NCBI GenBank assembly: GCA_040219575.1
Contig: JAVJSD010000087.1
Span: 83,386 to 147,385, forward strand
Direction: 5' to 3'
Source: JAVJSD01 sp040219575
GTDB taxonomy: Bacteria > Planctomycetota > Planctomycetia > Pirellulales > Pirellulaceae
DNA: 64,000 nt
Shown here: positions 36,788-45,911 of the stretch, one piece after another
Position numbering within the stretch: the stretch's first letter is position 1
How the letters are laid out: every line of letters begins with the position of its first letter
Program-made: the position numbers and the translations under genes
Notes under the pieces: model-generated
What the model was told of the DNA's origin: nothing
Seen by the model: the letters and a program-made list of their open reading frames with translations, nothing else
The model's database searches: none

Positions 36788-37624
36788 ATGACGATGCTCA
36801 CGCCGCTCGAGACGATTCTCCCCGTTCGTGCGTTGATCGGCCTGGCGTGTTTCACCTCGATGCTCGCGTGGTCGTCCGCGCAGGCCGACGAAGAAATCGC
36901 CATACAAACGCCGACGTATGTTGTGCGTCGCGCGGCGTGCCCGATCGTCGTCGACGGTCGGCTCAGCGAAGCGGCCTGGCGGGCGACGCCCGAAGTAGGG
37001 CCGTTCACCTTCGCCTGGTACAAATCCGGACCGAAGGAACCGACGCAGGCTCGCTTGCTCTGGGACGACGAACATCTCTACGCGGCCTTCTTCTGCCACG
37101 ACGCCCACGTCTCGGCCAAGTTCACGCGGCGCGACGAACCAGTGTATCGCGACGACTGCGTGGAAGTGTTCTGCGCTCCGAATCCCCTGCGCGGCGAGGC
37201 GTACTTCAACTTCGAGATGAACGCCCGGGCCATGTTGCTCGATCAGCATCATCCCCGCGGCCGGTTCAGCGGCCTGGACCAGGAGTGGAACTCCCGGGGC
37301 GTGCGCATCGCCACGCATGTGATGGGCACGCTGAACGACGACGACGACGAGGACCTCGGCTGGACGCTGGAAGTCGCCATCCCTTGGGAGAATTTCGCCG
37401 GCGTGGCCAGGCGACTTCCGCCGCTCGCCCACGACAGGTGGCGTCTGAATCTCAATCGCTGCGGGGGCGACACGAATCCGCAGTACAGCCAGTGGTCGCC
37501 CTCGATGACGACGAAACCCGACTTCCATCGGCTGGAGAGCTTCGGCGAGATCGTGTTTTCGAACGAACTGGCCGGCGCGACCCTTGCGCCGCAACGGCCG
37601 TTCCGGCGGCAGCGACGGTGGTGA
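36788..37624 (+). CDS. secreted CBM9-like carbohydrate-binding protein
   Basis: This 278-aa protein has an N-terminal signal (LIGLACFTSMLAWSSAQADE) and then a domain like the family-9 carbohydrate-binding module. CPIVVDGRLSEAAWRATPEV is the typical opening, and QARLLWDDEHLYAAFFCHD and DDCVEVFCAPNPLRGEAYFN are typical core strands. It ends DTNPQYSQWSPSMTTKPDFH with the conserved region near the C-terminus. Such proteins bind sugars or act as extracellular accessory domains; no hydrolase domain is attached. The ATG at 36788 is chosen because the upstream frame covers the double hairpin. Confidence 0.8.
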   Translation: MTMLTPLETILPVRALIGLACFTSMLAWSSAQADEEIAIQTPTYVVRRAACPIVVDGRLSEAAWRATPEVGPFTFAWYKSGPKEPTQARLLWDDEHLYAAFFCHDAHVSAKFTRRDEPVYRDDCVEVFCAPNPLRGEAYFNFEMNARAMLLDQHHPRGRFSGLDQEWNSRGVRIATHVMGTLNDDDDEDLGWTLEVAIPWENFAGVARRLPPLAHDRWRLNLNRCGGDTNPQYSQWSPSMTTKPDFHRLESFGEIVFSNELAGATLAPQRPFRRQRRW

Positions 37625-37705
37625 CGCCGCAGCGCGCGATTACACCGGACGGGGCGACCGTACCGAAGGCAGCGATTGCGAGACCCCTCGGGGCTGGCAT
37701 CAAAT

Positions 37706-37741
37706 CGTTTCGCGGCGAGCCACAGGCGTCGGCGGATCGTT
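37706..37741. repeat. half copy of the CGTTTAACGGC dispersed repeat
   Basis: The bases from 37706 (CGTTTCGCGGCGAGCC, then AGGCGTCGGCGGATCGTT) match one arm of the longer elements at 39161, 43421 and 48617. The other arm is missing, so this is a remnant. Confidence 0.6.
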
Positions 37742-37869
37742 ATGAGGACGTATCCTGCTGAGGAATTGTCGTGCGTGCGCCGTCGCTAAGCAATCTGTCC
37801 GCGGCCGCGCCTTGGATCGAGACGTACGCTAGTAAGTCGGCGCTGGGCCTCGAATCGGGAACGCGCGAG

Positions 37870-39096
37870 ATGTCCGTCATGGAAACACGCAACGAAGAGA
37901 ACGTCGATATTCGTGAAACGTCGTGCTGCATCGTGGGCGGTGGTCCGGCCGGCGTGATGCTGTCGTTGTTTCTCGCCCGGCGCGGCGTGCGCGTCGACTT
38001 GCTCGAGGCGCACAAGGACTTCGACCGCGAATTCCGAGGCGACACGCTGCACCCCAGCACGATGGAAGTGCTCGATCACCTGGGACTGGCCGACCGCCTG
38101 CTGGAGATCCCCCACACGCGGCTCAGCGAAATCGGCTTCGAGACGCCGACTTCGACGTTCACCATCGCCGACTTCAACGACCTGAACACAAAGTTTCCCT
38201 ACATCACCGTCATGCCGCAGTCGGCCTTCCTCGATTTTGTCGTCGCCGAGGCCCGACAGTACGAGAACTTCACCTGCACGATGAACGCCAATGTGAAGCA
38301 GCTTGTCGAAGAGAACGGCAAGTGCGTCGGCGTGCGTTACCAAAGCCCCGACGGTTGGCATGAAGTGCGGGCGGACGTGGTGATCGCCGCCGACGGTCGG
38401 GCTTCGCGATTGCGGAAGCTGGCCGGATTCGAGCCCGTGAGTTCGTCGCCGCCGATGGACGTGCTGTGGCTGCGGGTTTCGTCGCGCCCCGGGGATCCGC
38501 ACGACTTGAAATTCCGCGTCCGCAACGGCCACATTCTGGTGGTGATCAACCGCGGCGAGTTCTGGCAACTGGGCTACATCATCCTCAAGGGCTCGTATCG
38601 GAGCGTCAAGGAAGAAGGCATCGAGGCGTTCCGGGAGGCCATCGCCGCGCTGGCGCCGGAACTCGCCGATCGCGTGGACGAGATCACCGACTGGAAAGAG
38701 ATTACACCGCTCAACGTCGAAGCCAATCGGCTGAAAAAGTGGCATCGCCCGGGACTGCTGTTCATCGGCGACGCCGCACACGCCATGTCGCCGGTGGGCG
38801 GAGTCGGCATCAATATCGCCATCGGAGACGCGGTGGCCGCGGCGAACGAATTGATCGATCCTTTGTTGGCGGGCGACGTGCGCGAAACACATCTCGCCGC
38901 GGTGCAGAAGAAGCGACAACTGGTCGTTCGGCTGGTCCAGAATTTTCAGACGTTCCTGCAGAACCGCGTCGTCAAGAGCGCGCTGCATCCCGATCAGCCG
39001 GTCAAACCGCCGTTCTTCATCCACCTGCCGCTGATTCGCCAATTGCCGGCCCGCATGATCGGCTACGGCATCTGGAAGATCGGACTCCGTGACTAA
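37870..39096 (+). CDS. FAD-dependent monooxygenase (PHBH/UbiH-like fold)
   Basis: This 408-aa flavoprotein has the three classic motifs of FAD_binding_3-type hydroxylases. The nucleotide-binding GxGxxG is in CCIVGGGPAGVMLSLFLARR, the DG motif in VVIAADGRASRLRK, and the GD motif in LLFIGDAAHAMSPVGGVGIN. It would hydroxylate or epoxidise a small, probably aromatic or isoprenoid, substrate with NAD(P)H. The start at 37870 (MSVMETRN) is chosen; ATG 37879 is also possible. The upstream frame crosses a dispersed-repeat remnant. No pathway genes flank it. Confidence 0.88.
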   Translation: MSVMETRNEENVDIRETSCCIVGGGPAGVMLSLFLARRGVRVDLLEAHKDFDREFRGDTLHPSTMEVLDHLGLADRLLEIPHTRLSEIGFETPTSTFTIADFNDLNTKFPYITVMPQSAFLDFVVAEARQYENFTCTMNANVKQLVEENGKCVGVRYQSPDGWHEVRADVVIAADGRASRLRKLAGFEPVSSSPPMDVLWLRVSSRPGDPHDLKFRVRNGHILVVINRGEFWQLGYIILKGSYRSVKEEGIEAFREAIAALAPELADRVDEITDWKEITPLNVEANRLKKWHRPGLLFIGDAAHAMSPVGGVGINIAIGDAVAAANELIDPLLAGDVRETHLAAVQKKRQLVVRLVQNFQTFLQNRVVKSALHPDQPVKPPFFIHLPLIRQLPARMIGYGIWKIGLRD

Positions 39097-39100
39097 CAGG

Positions 39101-39407
39101 GCCTGCAACTTTAATCTCAAGCATCCATTGCGATTGCCGGTTCTACCATTGGAAAGACCTCGTTTAACGGCAAGCCGCAGGCGACGGCGGAACGTTTGAT
39201 GGTGCTTCCAGCTGAAAGAGCTTTGAGCGAAAACGGTCGGCGATGTCTCGCTGGAAACCACGTTGGACCTCCGACTCGAGGGGCGGCACGCGGTTGCGTT
39301 GAACACGACACCACGAGAGACTGTCGCGGAACATCCCGCGTACGCCGTCGCCTGCGGCTTGCCGTTAAACGAAATTGAATCGGCATTGGCAATGCATGGC
39401 TCAATAA
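39101..39407. repeat. dispersed inverted-repeat element, copy with enlarged centre
   Basis: Flanking sequence like CTGCAACTTTAATCTCAAGC leads to CGTTTAACGGCAAGCCGCAG at 39161, and the inverted arm (GCCTGCGGCTTGCCGTTAAA) ends at 39371. The arms are about 70 bases and imperfect, with a roughly 150-base unrelated centre. It matches copies at 43381 and 48576. It is MITE-like and carries no gene. Confidence 0.7.
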
Positions 39408-39510
39408 CGTAACGGCGAGCCGAAGGAAGGCGACGGCGTGCGCACAACGCCGCACTAGCTGGAAACGTTGCCGCAACGATCCGCCGACGCCTGCGGCTTG
39501 CCGCTAAACG
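39408..39510. repeat. dispersed inverted-repeat element, core copy
   Basis: This core starts with CGTAACGGCGAGCCG at 39408 and ends with GCTTGCCGCTAAACG at 39510. The centre ACTAGCTGGAAACGTTGC is the reverse complement of the centre in the copies at 43421 and 48617. It directly abuts the previous copy, so two copies are in tandem or nested here. Confidence 0.75.
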
Positions 39511-39574
39511 ATAATCCTCGCCATCTCTGCGGAGGGAGCGGCAGCCAGCTTCATCGATGGGCGACGTGTCGACG

Positions 39575-40450
39575 TTATGCTTCGGACGTGATCGCCGCGA
39601 GGCCTTCTCGGTAGGAAGGGTAGGCGAATGTCGGCGATAGTTCGGCGACGAGCCGCGTGTTGGCGACGCGCTTGCTGCCTTCGGCGCGGGAGGCGGCCGG
39701 CGAGTCGGGATCGGGGGCGATGAACGTAGGCGGCGGGGCGTCGAGAAGTCGGGCCAATTCCTCGTAGTACGCGCGGCGCGGCACGGGATGGCCGTCGGAG
39801 ACCGTGTAGGTCCGCGGGAGCGGCGCCCGGGCATCGGAGGCCAACACCTCGGCGGCCAACACGATGCGGGCGGCGTCTTCGACGTGAATCAGGTTCAGAT
39901 AACCCTCGCTCGGCGACGGAAGGGGCGTGCCGCGGACGATGTCGGCGGAGCGCGGGATGCGGCCCGGGCCGTAGATGCCCGCCATCCGCAGGATCACCGC
40001 TCGGTCTCCCAGCGGATGTTGGCGGAGAAGTTGCTCCGCGGCCAGGCAGGCCTTGCCGCCTTCGCGCGTCGGCTCGCAGGGGGAATCCTCGTCGACCCAC
40101 TGCTCGTCGCGTTGCCCGTAGACGCCGGTCGAGCTGATGTACAGGATACGCCCCACGGTGGTCGGCAGGGCGTCGAGCACGGCGCGGAGTCCTTCGACGT
40201 AGACCTCGCGAATCGACTTGCCGGCGCCGCGATCGAAACCGACGGCGAACAAGAGGGTGTCGGCGTCCGGCAGGGCTTGCAGCGTCTCGGGCGTGGTGAC
40301 GTCGGCCACGATGGGTCGCAGGCCGCGTGCGCGAAACTCGGCCGCTCGGTCCTGGCTGCGGGTGACGGCCGAGACGGTGTGCCCCGCATCGAGCCACAGG
40401 CTCGCCACGCGGCTTCCAAGGTAGCCGCAACCGAAGATCAGTTTGCTCAT
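39575..40450 (-). CDS. NAD(P)-dependent epimerase/dehydratase-like SDR protein (YeeZ-like)
   Basis: This 291-aa protein has an extended short-chain dehydrogenase fold. KLIFGCGYLGSRVASLWLDA gives the Rossmann GxxGxxG at the N-terminus, and ILYISSTGVYGQRDEQWVDE provides the Ser/Thr-Tyr catalytic area, though the usual YxxxK lysine is not obvious. GIYGPGRIP and NLIHVEDAARIVLAA are typical of NAD-dependent epimerases of the YeeZ group. The substrate is not predictable. The ATG at 40448-40450 excludes the long upstream frame that runs into the DUF1559 gene. Confidence 0.8.
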   Translation of the reverse strand: MSKLIFGCGYLGSRVASLWLDAGHTVSAVTRSQDRAAEFRARGLRPIVADVTTPETLQALPDADTLLFAVGFDRGAGKSIREVYVEGLRAVLDALPTTVGRILYISSTGVYGQRDEQWVDEDSPCEPTREGGKACLAAEQLLRQHPLGDRAVILRMAGIYGPGRIPRSADIVRGTPLPSPSEGYLNLIHVEDAARIVLAAEVLASDARAPLPRTYTVSDGHPVPRRAYYEELARLLDAPPPTFIAPDPDSPAASRAEGSKRVANTRLVAELSPTFAYPSYREGLAAITSEA

Positions 40451-40659
40451 GACGCGGCTCCGTCGGTTCCGGCCAGTGGGTGCGTTCCCCCGATATCTTA
40501 GCCGGGAAACAACTCGCCGCCACCGCGCAAAGCAGCGAGCGCGGCCCGGGGCGGGCGGCGTCCTTATCTTTTCCCGCGCCTTTTCCCGAGCCGCCGCAAA
40601 CCGACCTGCTTGCGCCGCGTCGTGCTTGTTGGATGGGCGCCGGCGACGCGCCCAGCGGA

Positions 40660-41712
40660 CTAGCCGTCGACGTTGGCGCGTTCGCCGCCCGCGCGTGTGG
40701 CCAGGGCCCGCCAGACATTGACGTTGATGCCGTCGCGAATGAAGTGCGTCGAGCCGTCCATCAGCACCAGTTGCACGCCGAGGGTGTGGTAACTGCGAGA
40801 GGTCACCGCGGCGTAGGTTTTGGTCGTGAACGACTTGCCTTCCTGCATGTTGTTCCAGTCGATGTCGTAGTTGACGCCGCCGGAACTGTAGGCGACCCGG
40901 GTGTTGGGCGAGAAGGCGGCGGTGAAGCCGATCTGATGCACGCGCCCGTCGACCCACTCGGTGTGGCCGGTTTCGGATTTGAAGTCGCCCCCCAGGCCGG
41001 CGACGGCCCCCGACCACGGCAGCGTCGGATCCGCCAGGGCGGCGTTGCGGAAGTACGGGTTCCAGGCTTTGACCTCCGCGAAGCAGATCGTGTTGCTGAG
41101 GCCGTCGACGATCGAGCCGTTGGTGAGTTGGCTGTTGGGGTAGAACACGCCTTCGCCGCCCCGACCGGTGGCCGGGTCGAACACGAACCACACGCCCATG
41201 TTGACGCCGTAGTTGATGGGGTAGTTCGAAGGCACGCCGTTCGACTCGCGCGCCACGTCCCGCACCTCCGAAGGGCAGACGAAACTGTCGATCCGGTCGC
41301 CGCCGATCGGACGGCCGTCGATCAACACGTCGCCGTAGCTCTTGGAGAAGTCGATGGTGCGGTAGAGATTCAGCTTCTCCATGTAGGGCAGAATCTGGGC
41401 CTGCGCCGACCATCCCGACACGCTGCCGGAGCTGGCCGTGAGGGGTGCGGTCCCCTTCCAACTCGAGGGGTAATAGCCCTTGATGTCTCCGTGGTGCGTG
41501 ACCGCCAGGGCGATCTGGCGAAGATTGTTGGTGCAAGACGATCGCCGGGCGGATTCGCGCGCCATTTGCACGGCCGGCAACAGCAGGGCGGCCAGGATGC
41601 CGATGATGGCGATTACGACAAGCAGTTCGATCAGCGTAAAACCGCGAGATTCGCGGGGTTTTACCGGGTGACCAACGAGGACACAGTGGGGGTGGGCGCC
41701 ATTGCGTGGCAT
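40660..41712 (-). CDS. DUF1559 pseudopilin-like secreted protein
   Basis: This 350-aa protein starts with a prepilin-like signal (KPRESRG then FTLIELLVVIAIIGILAALL) and has NLRQIALAVTHHGDIKGYYP, the standard DUF1559 opening. It ends with a variant of the family's H-X9-DG motif (VQLVLMDGSTHFIRDGINVN). DUF1559 proteins are highly amplified in planctomycetes and thought to be pseudopilins or surface proteins. A GGAG lies just upstream of the ATG. It supports the planctomycete assignment. Confidence 0.95.
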   Translation of the reverse strand: MPRNGAHPHCVLVGHPVKPRESRGFTLIELLVVIAIIGILAALLLPAVQMARESARRSSCTNNLRQIALAVTHHGDIKGYYPSSWKGTAPLTASSGSVSGWSAQAQILPYMEKLNLYRTIDFSKSYGDVLIDGRPIGGDRIDSFVCPSEVRDVARESNGVPSNYPINYGVNMGVWFVFDPATGRGGEGVFYPNSQLTNGSIVDGLSNTICFAEVKAWNPYFRNAALADPTLPWSGAVAGLGGDFKSETGHTEWVDGRVHQIGFTAAFSPNTRVAYSSGGVNYDIDWNNMQEGKSFTTKTYAAVTSRSYHTLGVQLVLMDGSTHFIRDGINVNVWRALATRAGGERANVDG

Positions 41713-42028
41713 CGGGAGGACTCCAGGGCAAGAGATCGGGGCGGGCTAGGGGGGCACTGGCTGGCGAAGTCTCGTTAGTGATATTGAGACTCCGTATCTC
41801 TAAGGATGCCGATTCTAGTCACCCCGGGCCGCACGTCAACCGCAGGCGGCAAAATTTGGGCGGACCGGTCGTTCTCTTGCGTACGACGGACGTCCACGCC
41901 GGTCGAAGGCGACGTCTCCTTGAACGACGGCTGTTCCCTCGCCGAACGGTGATCTCGGCGGCGACCCGATTGAGACTGCACCCCGGGCCTGCGACGGACA
42001 AGGAGCGATGTCCGTCGTACTTTTTGAA
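41713..42028. other. intergenic region upstream of DUF1559 gene
   Basis: This 316-base stretch lies between the TadA stop and the DUF1559 start, both on the minus strand. It probably contains the DUF1559 promoter. No open frame with a start signal, repeat or clear hairpin is seen. Confidence 0.35.
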
Positions 42029-42532
42029 TTACTTCTTGCCCAGTTTCCGCTGTTGTTGGAAGAACTGCGTGAGGATCTCGCCGCAGGGCTGCGCCAGCAC
42101 GTTGGGGATCACTTCGGCGCGATGGTTGAGCCGCTCGTCGCCCAGCAGATGAAACAGGGAATTGACGGCGCCCGCCTTGGGATCGGTCGCCCCGTACACG
42201 ACCTGCGGGATGCGGGCCTGCACGATGGCGCCGGCGCACATGGTGCAGGGTTCGAGGGTGACGTACATCGTGCACTCCTCCAACCGCCAACCGCCGACCG
42301 ACGTCGCGGCCTGGGTGATGGCGATGATCTCGGCGTGGGCCGTGGGATCGCGCAGTTGCTCGCGCTGGTTGTGGGCCGAGGCGATTACGCGTCCGCCGCG
42401 GACGACGATCGCCCCCACGGGAACCTCCCCCTCCTCGACGGCCTGCTGCGCTTCGAGCAGGGCCATCCGCATGTACGTTTCGTGCAGGCCTTCCGGCGGC
42501 GGAGGCAGGAAGGGACTCGGGCGGTCAATCAT
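42029..42532 (-). CDS. tadA: tRNA-specific adenosine deaminase
   Basis: This 167-aa zinc deaminase converts A34 to inosine in tRNA-Arg(ACG). The zinc site is in PTAHAEIIAI (H66, with the catalytic E68) and in LEPCTMCAGAI (C96, C99). The family N-terminus YMRMALLEAQQAVEEGEVPV and the NHRAEVIPNVLAQPCGEIL end are present. Length fits TadA (about 150-170). Its start overlaps the end of the DUF1080 gene by eight bases, so the two are read together. Confidence 0.95.
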   Translation of the reverse strand: MIDRPSPFLPPPPEGLHETYMRMALLEAQQAVEEGEVPVGAIVVRGGRVIASAHNQREQLRDPTAHAEIIAITQAATSVGGWRLEECTMYVTLEPCTMCAGAIVQARIPQVVYGATDPKAGAVNSLFHLLGDERLNHRAEVIPNVLAQPCGEILTQFFQQQRKLGKK

Positions 42533-43319
42533 CTTCGCCTTCCCCAGATTCGCCTTCCCCAGATTCGCCTGCCCCGAGCAGGCGAATCTCGATGTTGCGC
42601 AGCCGGGCCTTGGTTTCGAACGACGACAGCCCCAGCGGCTTGTTGAGGTCCACCTCGTTGCGCAGCCCGATCCGTTTGCCTTCGATGTCTTGATCGACTT
42701 CCAGTTCGCCGTCGATCCAGCATTGAATCCGCTCGGGCGTGACGCGGACTTTGAACTTGTACCAGCGGTCTTCCTCGAACTTCATGAACCGCGTGGTGTC
42801 GTTCTCCGAGGCGTCGAGTCCGTTGATGCTCGACAGCCCCACCACCGAGCCGGCCCAACCGCCGACGATGAAGCTGCAATGCGAATCGGCCACGGGAAAC
42901 GTCAGGCCGCAGAAGAAGTCGATGCCCTGGTCGCGCATCGCTTCGAGTCGGATTTCGTAGTTCGTCTTGGGAACCTCGCCGGTGTAGGTGATGCCGGTGA
43001 GCGAGGCCCCCATGTTGAGCATGATCTGGCCATCCTCGACGGCGACTTCGCCTTCACCCCCGTAGGGCGTCACTTTCCAGCCGTCGAGCGACTTGCCGTC
43101 GAACAGCGGCTTCCAGGCCGGCTGGGTGTTGGCGGCCGCCGCGTTGGCCGCCGCGCTGGCCGGCGCGGAGGGCGCGCAGCAACAAGCGGCCCGGCGGCTG
43201 AAAATCCGCCGCAACAAGCCGGCCCGCGGTGCGGCGTACACGTCGAGGGCGGAGGCGCTGAGCAGGCAGACCGCGGCGATCAGGCAGATCCAGTAGCGGG
43301 AAATACGGGAATTCAACAA
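42525..43319 (-). CDS. secreted DUF1080 (3-keto-disaccharide hydrolase-like) protein
   Basis: This 264-aa protein has a signal peptide (YWICLIAAVCLLSASALDVY) and a jelly-roll domain opening with WKPLFDGKSLDGWKVTPYGG, the hallmark of DUF1080. A TTG start at 43319 is used because GGAG lies seven bases upstream and no ATG fits. The Cys/Ala-rich segment after the signal is low complexity. The C-terminus repeats GESGEGESGEGE, encoded by a short direct repeat. DUF1080 proteins are abundant in planctomycetes and are linked to sugar-binding or keto-glycoside hydrolysis. Confidence 0.88.
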   Translation of the reverse strand: MLNSRISRYWICLIAAVCLLSASALDVYAAPRAGLLRRIFSRRAACCCAPSAPASAAANAAAANTQPAWKPLFDGKSLDGWKVTPYGGEGEVAVEDGQIMLNMGASLTGITYTGEVPKTNYEIRLEAMRDQGIDFFCGLTFPVADSHCSFIVGGWAGSVVGLSSINGLDASENDTTRFMKFEEDRWYKFKVRVTPERIQCWIDGELEVDQDIEGKRIGLRNEVDLNKPLGLSSFETKARLRNIEIRLLGAGESGEGESGEGEDD

Positions 43320-43380
43320 AGCGTTGCTCCTGTTTCGGCGGCGGCGCGAGGGGCTCGGCGGGCGAGACGACGTTCATTGA

Positions 43381-43569
43381 GGACTGCAATTTCAATGTCA
43401 AGCATCCACTGCGATCGACTCGTTTAACGGCGAGCCGTAGTAGGCGTCGGCGGATCGTTGCAGCAACGTTTCCAGCTAGTTCGGGGTCGTGCGCGCGCCG
43501 TCGCCTGCTGCGGCTTGCCGTTAAACGACATTCGTCGCTACATCGTCGACATTGACAACGCAGGCCTCG
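43381..43569. repeat. dispersed inverted-repeat element (MITE-like), full copy
   Basis: The unit starts GGACTGCAATTTCAATGTCA and ends at about 43569. Its core is 43421-43527, bounded by CGTTTAACGGC and GCCGTTAAACG. The two halves are imperfect inverted repeats of about 70 bases around TTTCCAGCTAGT. It contains no gene and fills most of the gap between the DUF1080 and VanZ genes. Confidence 0.8.
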
Positions 43570-43714
43570 ATAATTGCATGATATACTGGCGGAGGCCGGC
43601 GTGCAGGGACGCTCGGGACAATCCTGCCGTCGGCGGACCATCGCCCCATCAGCGCAGCCGCCCTCGCATCCTCCGCCGCGACCAGCACCGCTCTTTTCGA
43701 CTTCGAGGAACACC

Positions 43715-44104
43715 GTGCCGCCAGGTCGCAGTATTCGATTGGCCGTCGCCGGGGTGCTGCTGGCGGGCTACTGGCTGGCGTTGTTCGTGGCGACGCACAT
43801 CCCGCTGCGCGACGCGCTGCCGGGCGCCGGCTTCGATAAGGTGCTGCACGCCGCGGCGTACGCCGGGTTGGCCTTCCTGCTGGCCACGGTCGTCGGCCTG
43901 CTCGGCCGGTTGTCGTGGCGGGGGTATCTCGTGATTCTGGCCCTGGTCGCCCTCTATGGCGCGATCGACGAGGCGATGCAGACCGCCGTGCCCGGCCGCA
44001 GCGCCGACGCCATGGACTGGGCGGCCGACGTGATCGGCGGTCTGATCGGGCTGCTCGCCCACGCCGTTTGCTTTTCGCTGCTGCACCGGTTTTCGCGGTC
44101 CTGA
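43715..44104 (+). CDS. VanZ-like membrane protein
   Basis: This protein of 129 aa has three to four membrane helices, including LAVAGVLLAGYWLALFVATH. FDKVLHAAAYAGLAFLLATV and AIDEAMQTAVPGRSADAMDW carry the conserved DKxxHxxxY and DExxQxxxPxRxxxxxD patterns of VanZ proteins. A GTG start at 43715 is chosen because CGAGGA lies just upstream; the longer frame to 43574 crosses a dispersed repeat. VanZ homologues are known from glycopeptide resistance and phage/stress responses; the role here is open. Confidence 0.85.
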   Translation: MPPGRSIRLAVAGVLLAGYWLALFVATHIPLRDALPGAGFDKVLHAAAYAGLAFLLATVVGLLGRLSWRGYLVILALVALYGAIDEAMQTAVPGRSADAMDWAADVIGGLIGLLAHAVCFSLLHRFSRS

Positions 44105-44381
44105 GTCACGGTCCTGAGTCACGGGCGGGCCTCGATTCGCTCCGTCGCGCGGGGAGGCGGCTTGCAGACGATGCACGCTCCTTGGGCAACGCCCAGGCCG
44201 CCCCCGCTTCGACCGGTGGCGCGGCGAGGCGGGATGAATCCGCCTAATTTCAGTCGGCGTTGAGAGTTACGCCGGCCGTTGGCAACTCGGGCGCGGCTTG
44301 GCATGTGACATGCTCTTTTAGCGGTCTGCGCCTCTCCCCTGCACACAATGCGTGCATTTCCACCGATTGAAGGAATTGTGA

Positions 44382-45911
44382 ATGTCGCAGTCCAGCAAGC
44401 TCTCCGGCAACGGGGCGGTGACGGTTTCGCAGCAACAACCGCAGCGCGTCGCCCCCTATGCCTCGAAGGTCGCCTCCAGCTACGACACCGGCGGCTTCTT
44501 CGACGAGATGTTCGCCCGCAGCGCAGAGCCCCGCCCCCACTGCGAAGCCCTCTACAATCGTCTCCGACGCATCCCGGCCGAGGATCTCCAGCGGCGGCAG
44601 CAGGCGGCGGAGCGGGCCATGATGCGGCTCGGCATCACCTTTCATGTGTATGGAGAAGGGGAAGGAACCGAGCGGATCATTCCCTTCGATATTGTGCCGC
44701 GGGTCATCCCCGGCGGCGAATGGGAGACGGTCGAGCGGGCGCTGAAGCAGCGCATCACCGCGCTGAACCTGTTCATCGACGACGTCTACCACGACCAGAA
44801 AATCCTCCGCGACGGCGCGATTCCCGAGCACGTGATTCGCTCCGCCTCGTCGTTTCGCCCGCAGTGCGTGGGCCTCGACCCGCCGGGCGGCATCTGGTGC
44901 CACATCACCGGCACCGACCTGGTCCGCAGCGACGACGGCAAGCTGTACGTGCTGGAAGACAACCTGCGCTGCCCCTCGGGCGTGTCGTACGTGCTGCAGA
45001 ACCGGCAGTTGATGAAGCAGACGTTTCCCGACCTGTTCGAGCAGAGTTCGGTCCGCCCCGTCGACGACTACTGCGGCCAACTGCTCGACGCGCTGCAATC
45101 GCTGGTGGAAGGGAAAGTCGTCAGTCCGAAGGTGGCCCTGCTGACGCCCGGCATGTTCAACTCGGCGTATTTCGAACATTCGTTCCTCGCGCAGCAGATG
45201 GGCGTGGAGCTGGTGGAAGGCCGCGACCTGGTGGTGAAGAGTGGCTTCGTCTACAAGCGGACCACCAAGGGGCTCGAGCGAATCGACGTGCTGTACCGCC
45301 GCATCGACGACGACTTCCTCGATCCGCGCGCGTTCCGCAAGGACTCGGCCCTCGGCGTGCCCGGCCTGATGGACGCCTATCGCAAGGGGCGCGTGGCGCT
45401 GGCCAACGCCCCGGGAGCGGGCGTCGCCGACGACAAGGTCGTGTACGCCTACGTGCCGCAGATCATCAAGTACTACCTCGGCGAGGATGAAATCCTGCCC
45501 AACGTGCCGACGTACGTCTGCCACGATGAAACCCAGCGGCAGCACGTGCTGCAAAATCTCGATCAGTTGGTGGTCAAGCCGGCCAACGAGTCGGGGGGCT
45601 ACGGCATGTTGATCGGTCCTTACGCCACGCAGAAAGAGCGGGAGCGGTTCGCCGAGTTGATCAAGGCGAATCCTCGCAACTACGTCGCGCAGCCGACGCT
45701 CAAGCTCTCCCGCGCGCCGGTGATCGTGGAAGACCATTTCGAGGGTCGGCACATCGACCTGCGGCCGTTCGTGATCTACGGTCGCGACATCTACGTCCTG
45801 CCCGGCGGATTGACCCGGGTGGCGATGAAGAAGGGTTCGCTGGTGGTGAACTCTTCGCAAGGCGGCGGCTGCAAAGACACGTGGGTCGTCCCCGAGGGCG
45901 AGCCATGCTGA
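44382..45911 (+). CDS. circularly permuted ATP-grasp type 2 protein
   Basis: This 509-aa protein matches the circularly permuted ATP-grasp family. Recognisable parts are ALNLFIDDVYHDQKILRDGA, LYVLEDNLRCPSGVSYVLQN, VALLTPGMFNSAYFEHSFLA and LVVKPANESGGYGMLIGP. These enzymes probably form a peptide bond with ATP. A homologue typically lies next to an alpha-E protein, as here, where the stop at 45911 overlaps the alpha-E start. AAGGA sits about eight bases before the ATG. Its substrate is unknown. Confidence 0.92.
   Translation: MSQSSKLSGNGAVTVSQQQPQRVAPYASKVASSYDTGGFFDEMFARSAEPRPHCEALYNRLRRIPAEDLQRRQQAAERAMMRLGITFHVYGEGEGTERIIPFDIVPRVIPGGEWETVERALKQRITALNLFIDDVYHDQKILRDGAIPEHVIRSASSFRPQCVGLDPPGGIWCHITGTDLVRSDDGKLYVLEDNLRCPSGVSYVLQNRQLMKQTFPDLFEQSSVRPVDDYCGQLLDALQSLVEGKVVSPKVALLTPGMFNSAYFEHSFLAQQMGVELVEGRDLVVKSGFVYKRTTKGLERIDVLYRRIDDDFLDPRAFRKDSALGVPGLMDAYRKGRVALANAPGAGVADDKVVYAYVPQIIKYYLGEDEILPNVPTYVCHDETQRQHVLQNLDQLVVKPANESGGYGMLIGPYATQKERERFAELIKANPRNYVAQPTLKLSRAPVIVEDHFEGRHIDLRPFVIYGRDIYVLPGGLTRVAMKKGSLVVNSSQGGGCKDTWVVPEGEPC

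Noticed and set aside
44250..45860. Minus-strand open frame of 536 codons opposite the ATP-grasp gene
   Set aside because: The ATP-grasp motifs on the plus strand are unambiguous; the antisense frame is compositionally biased and without motifs.
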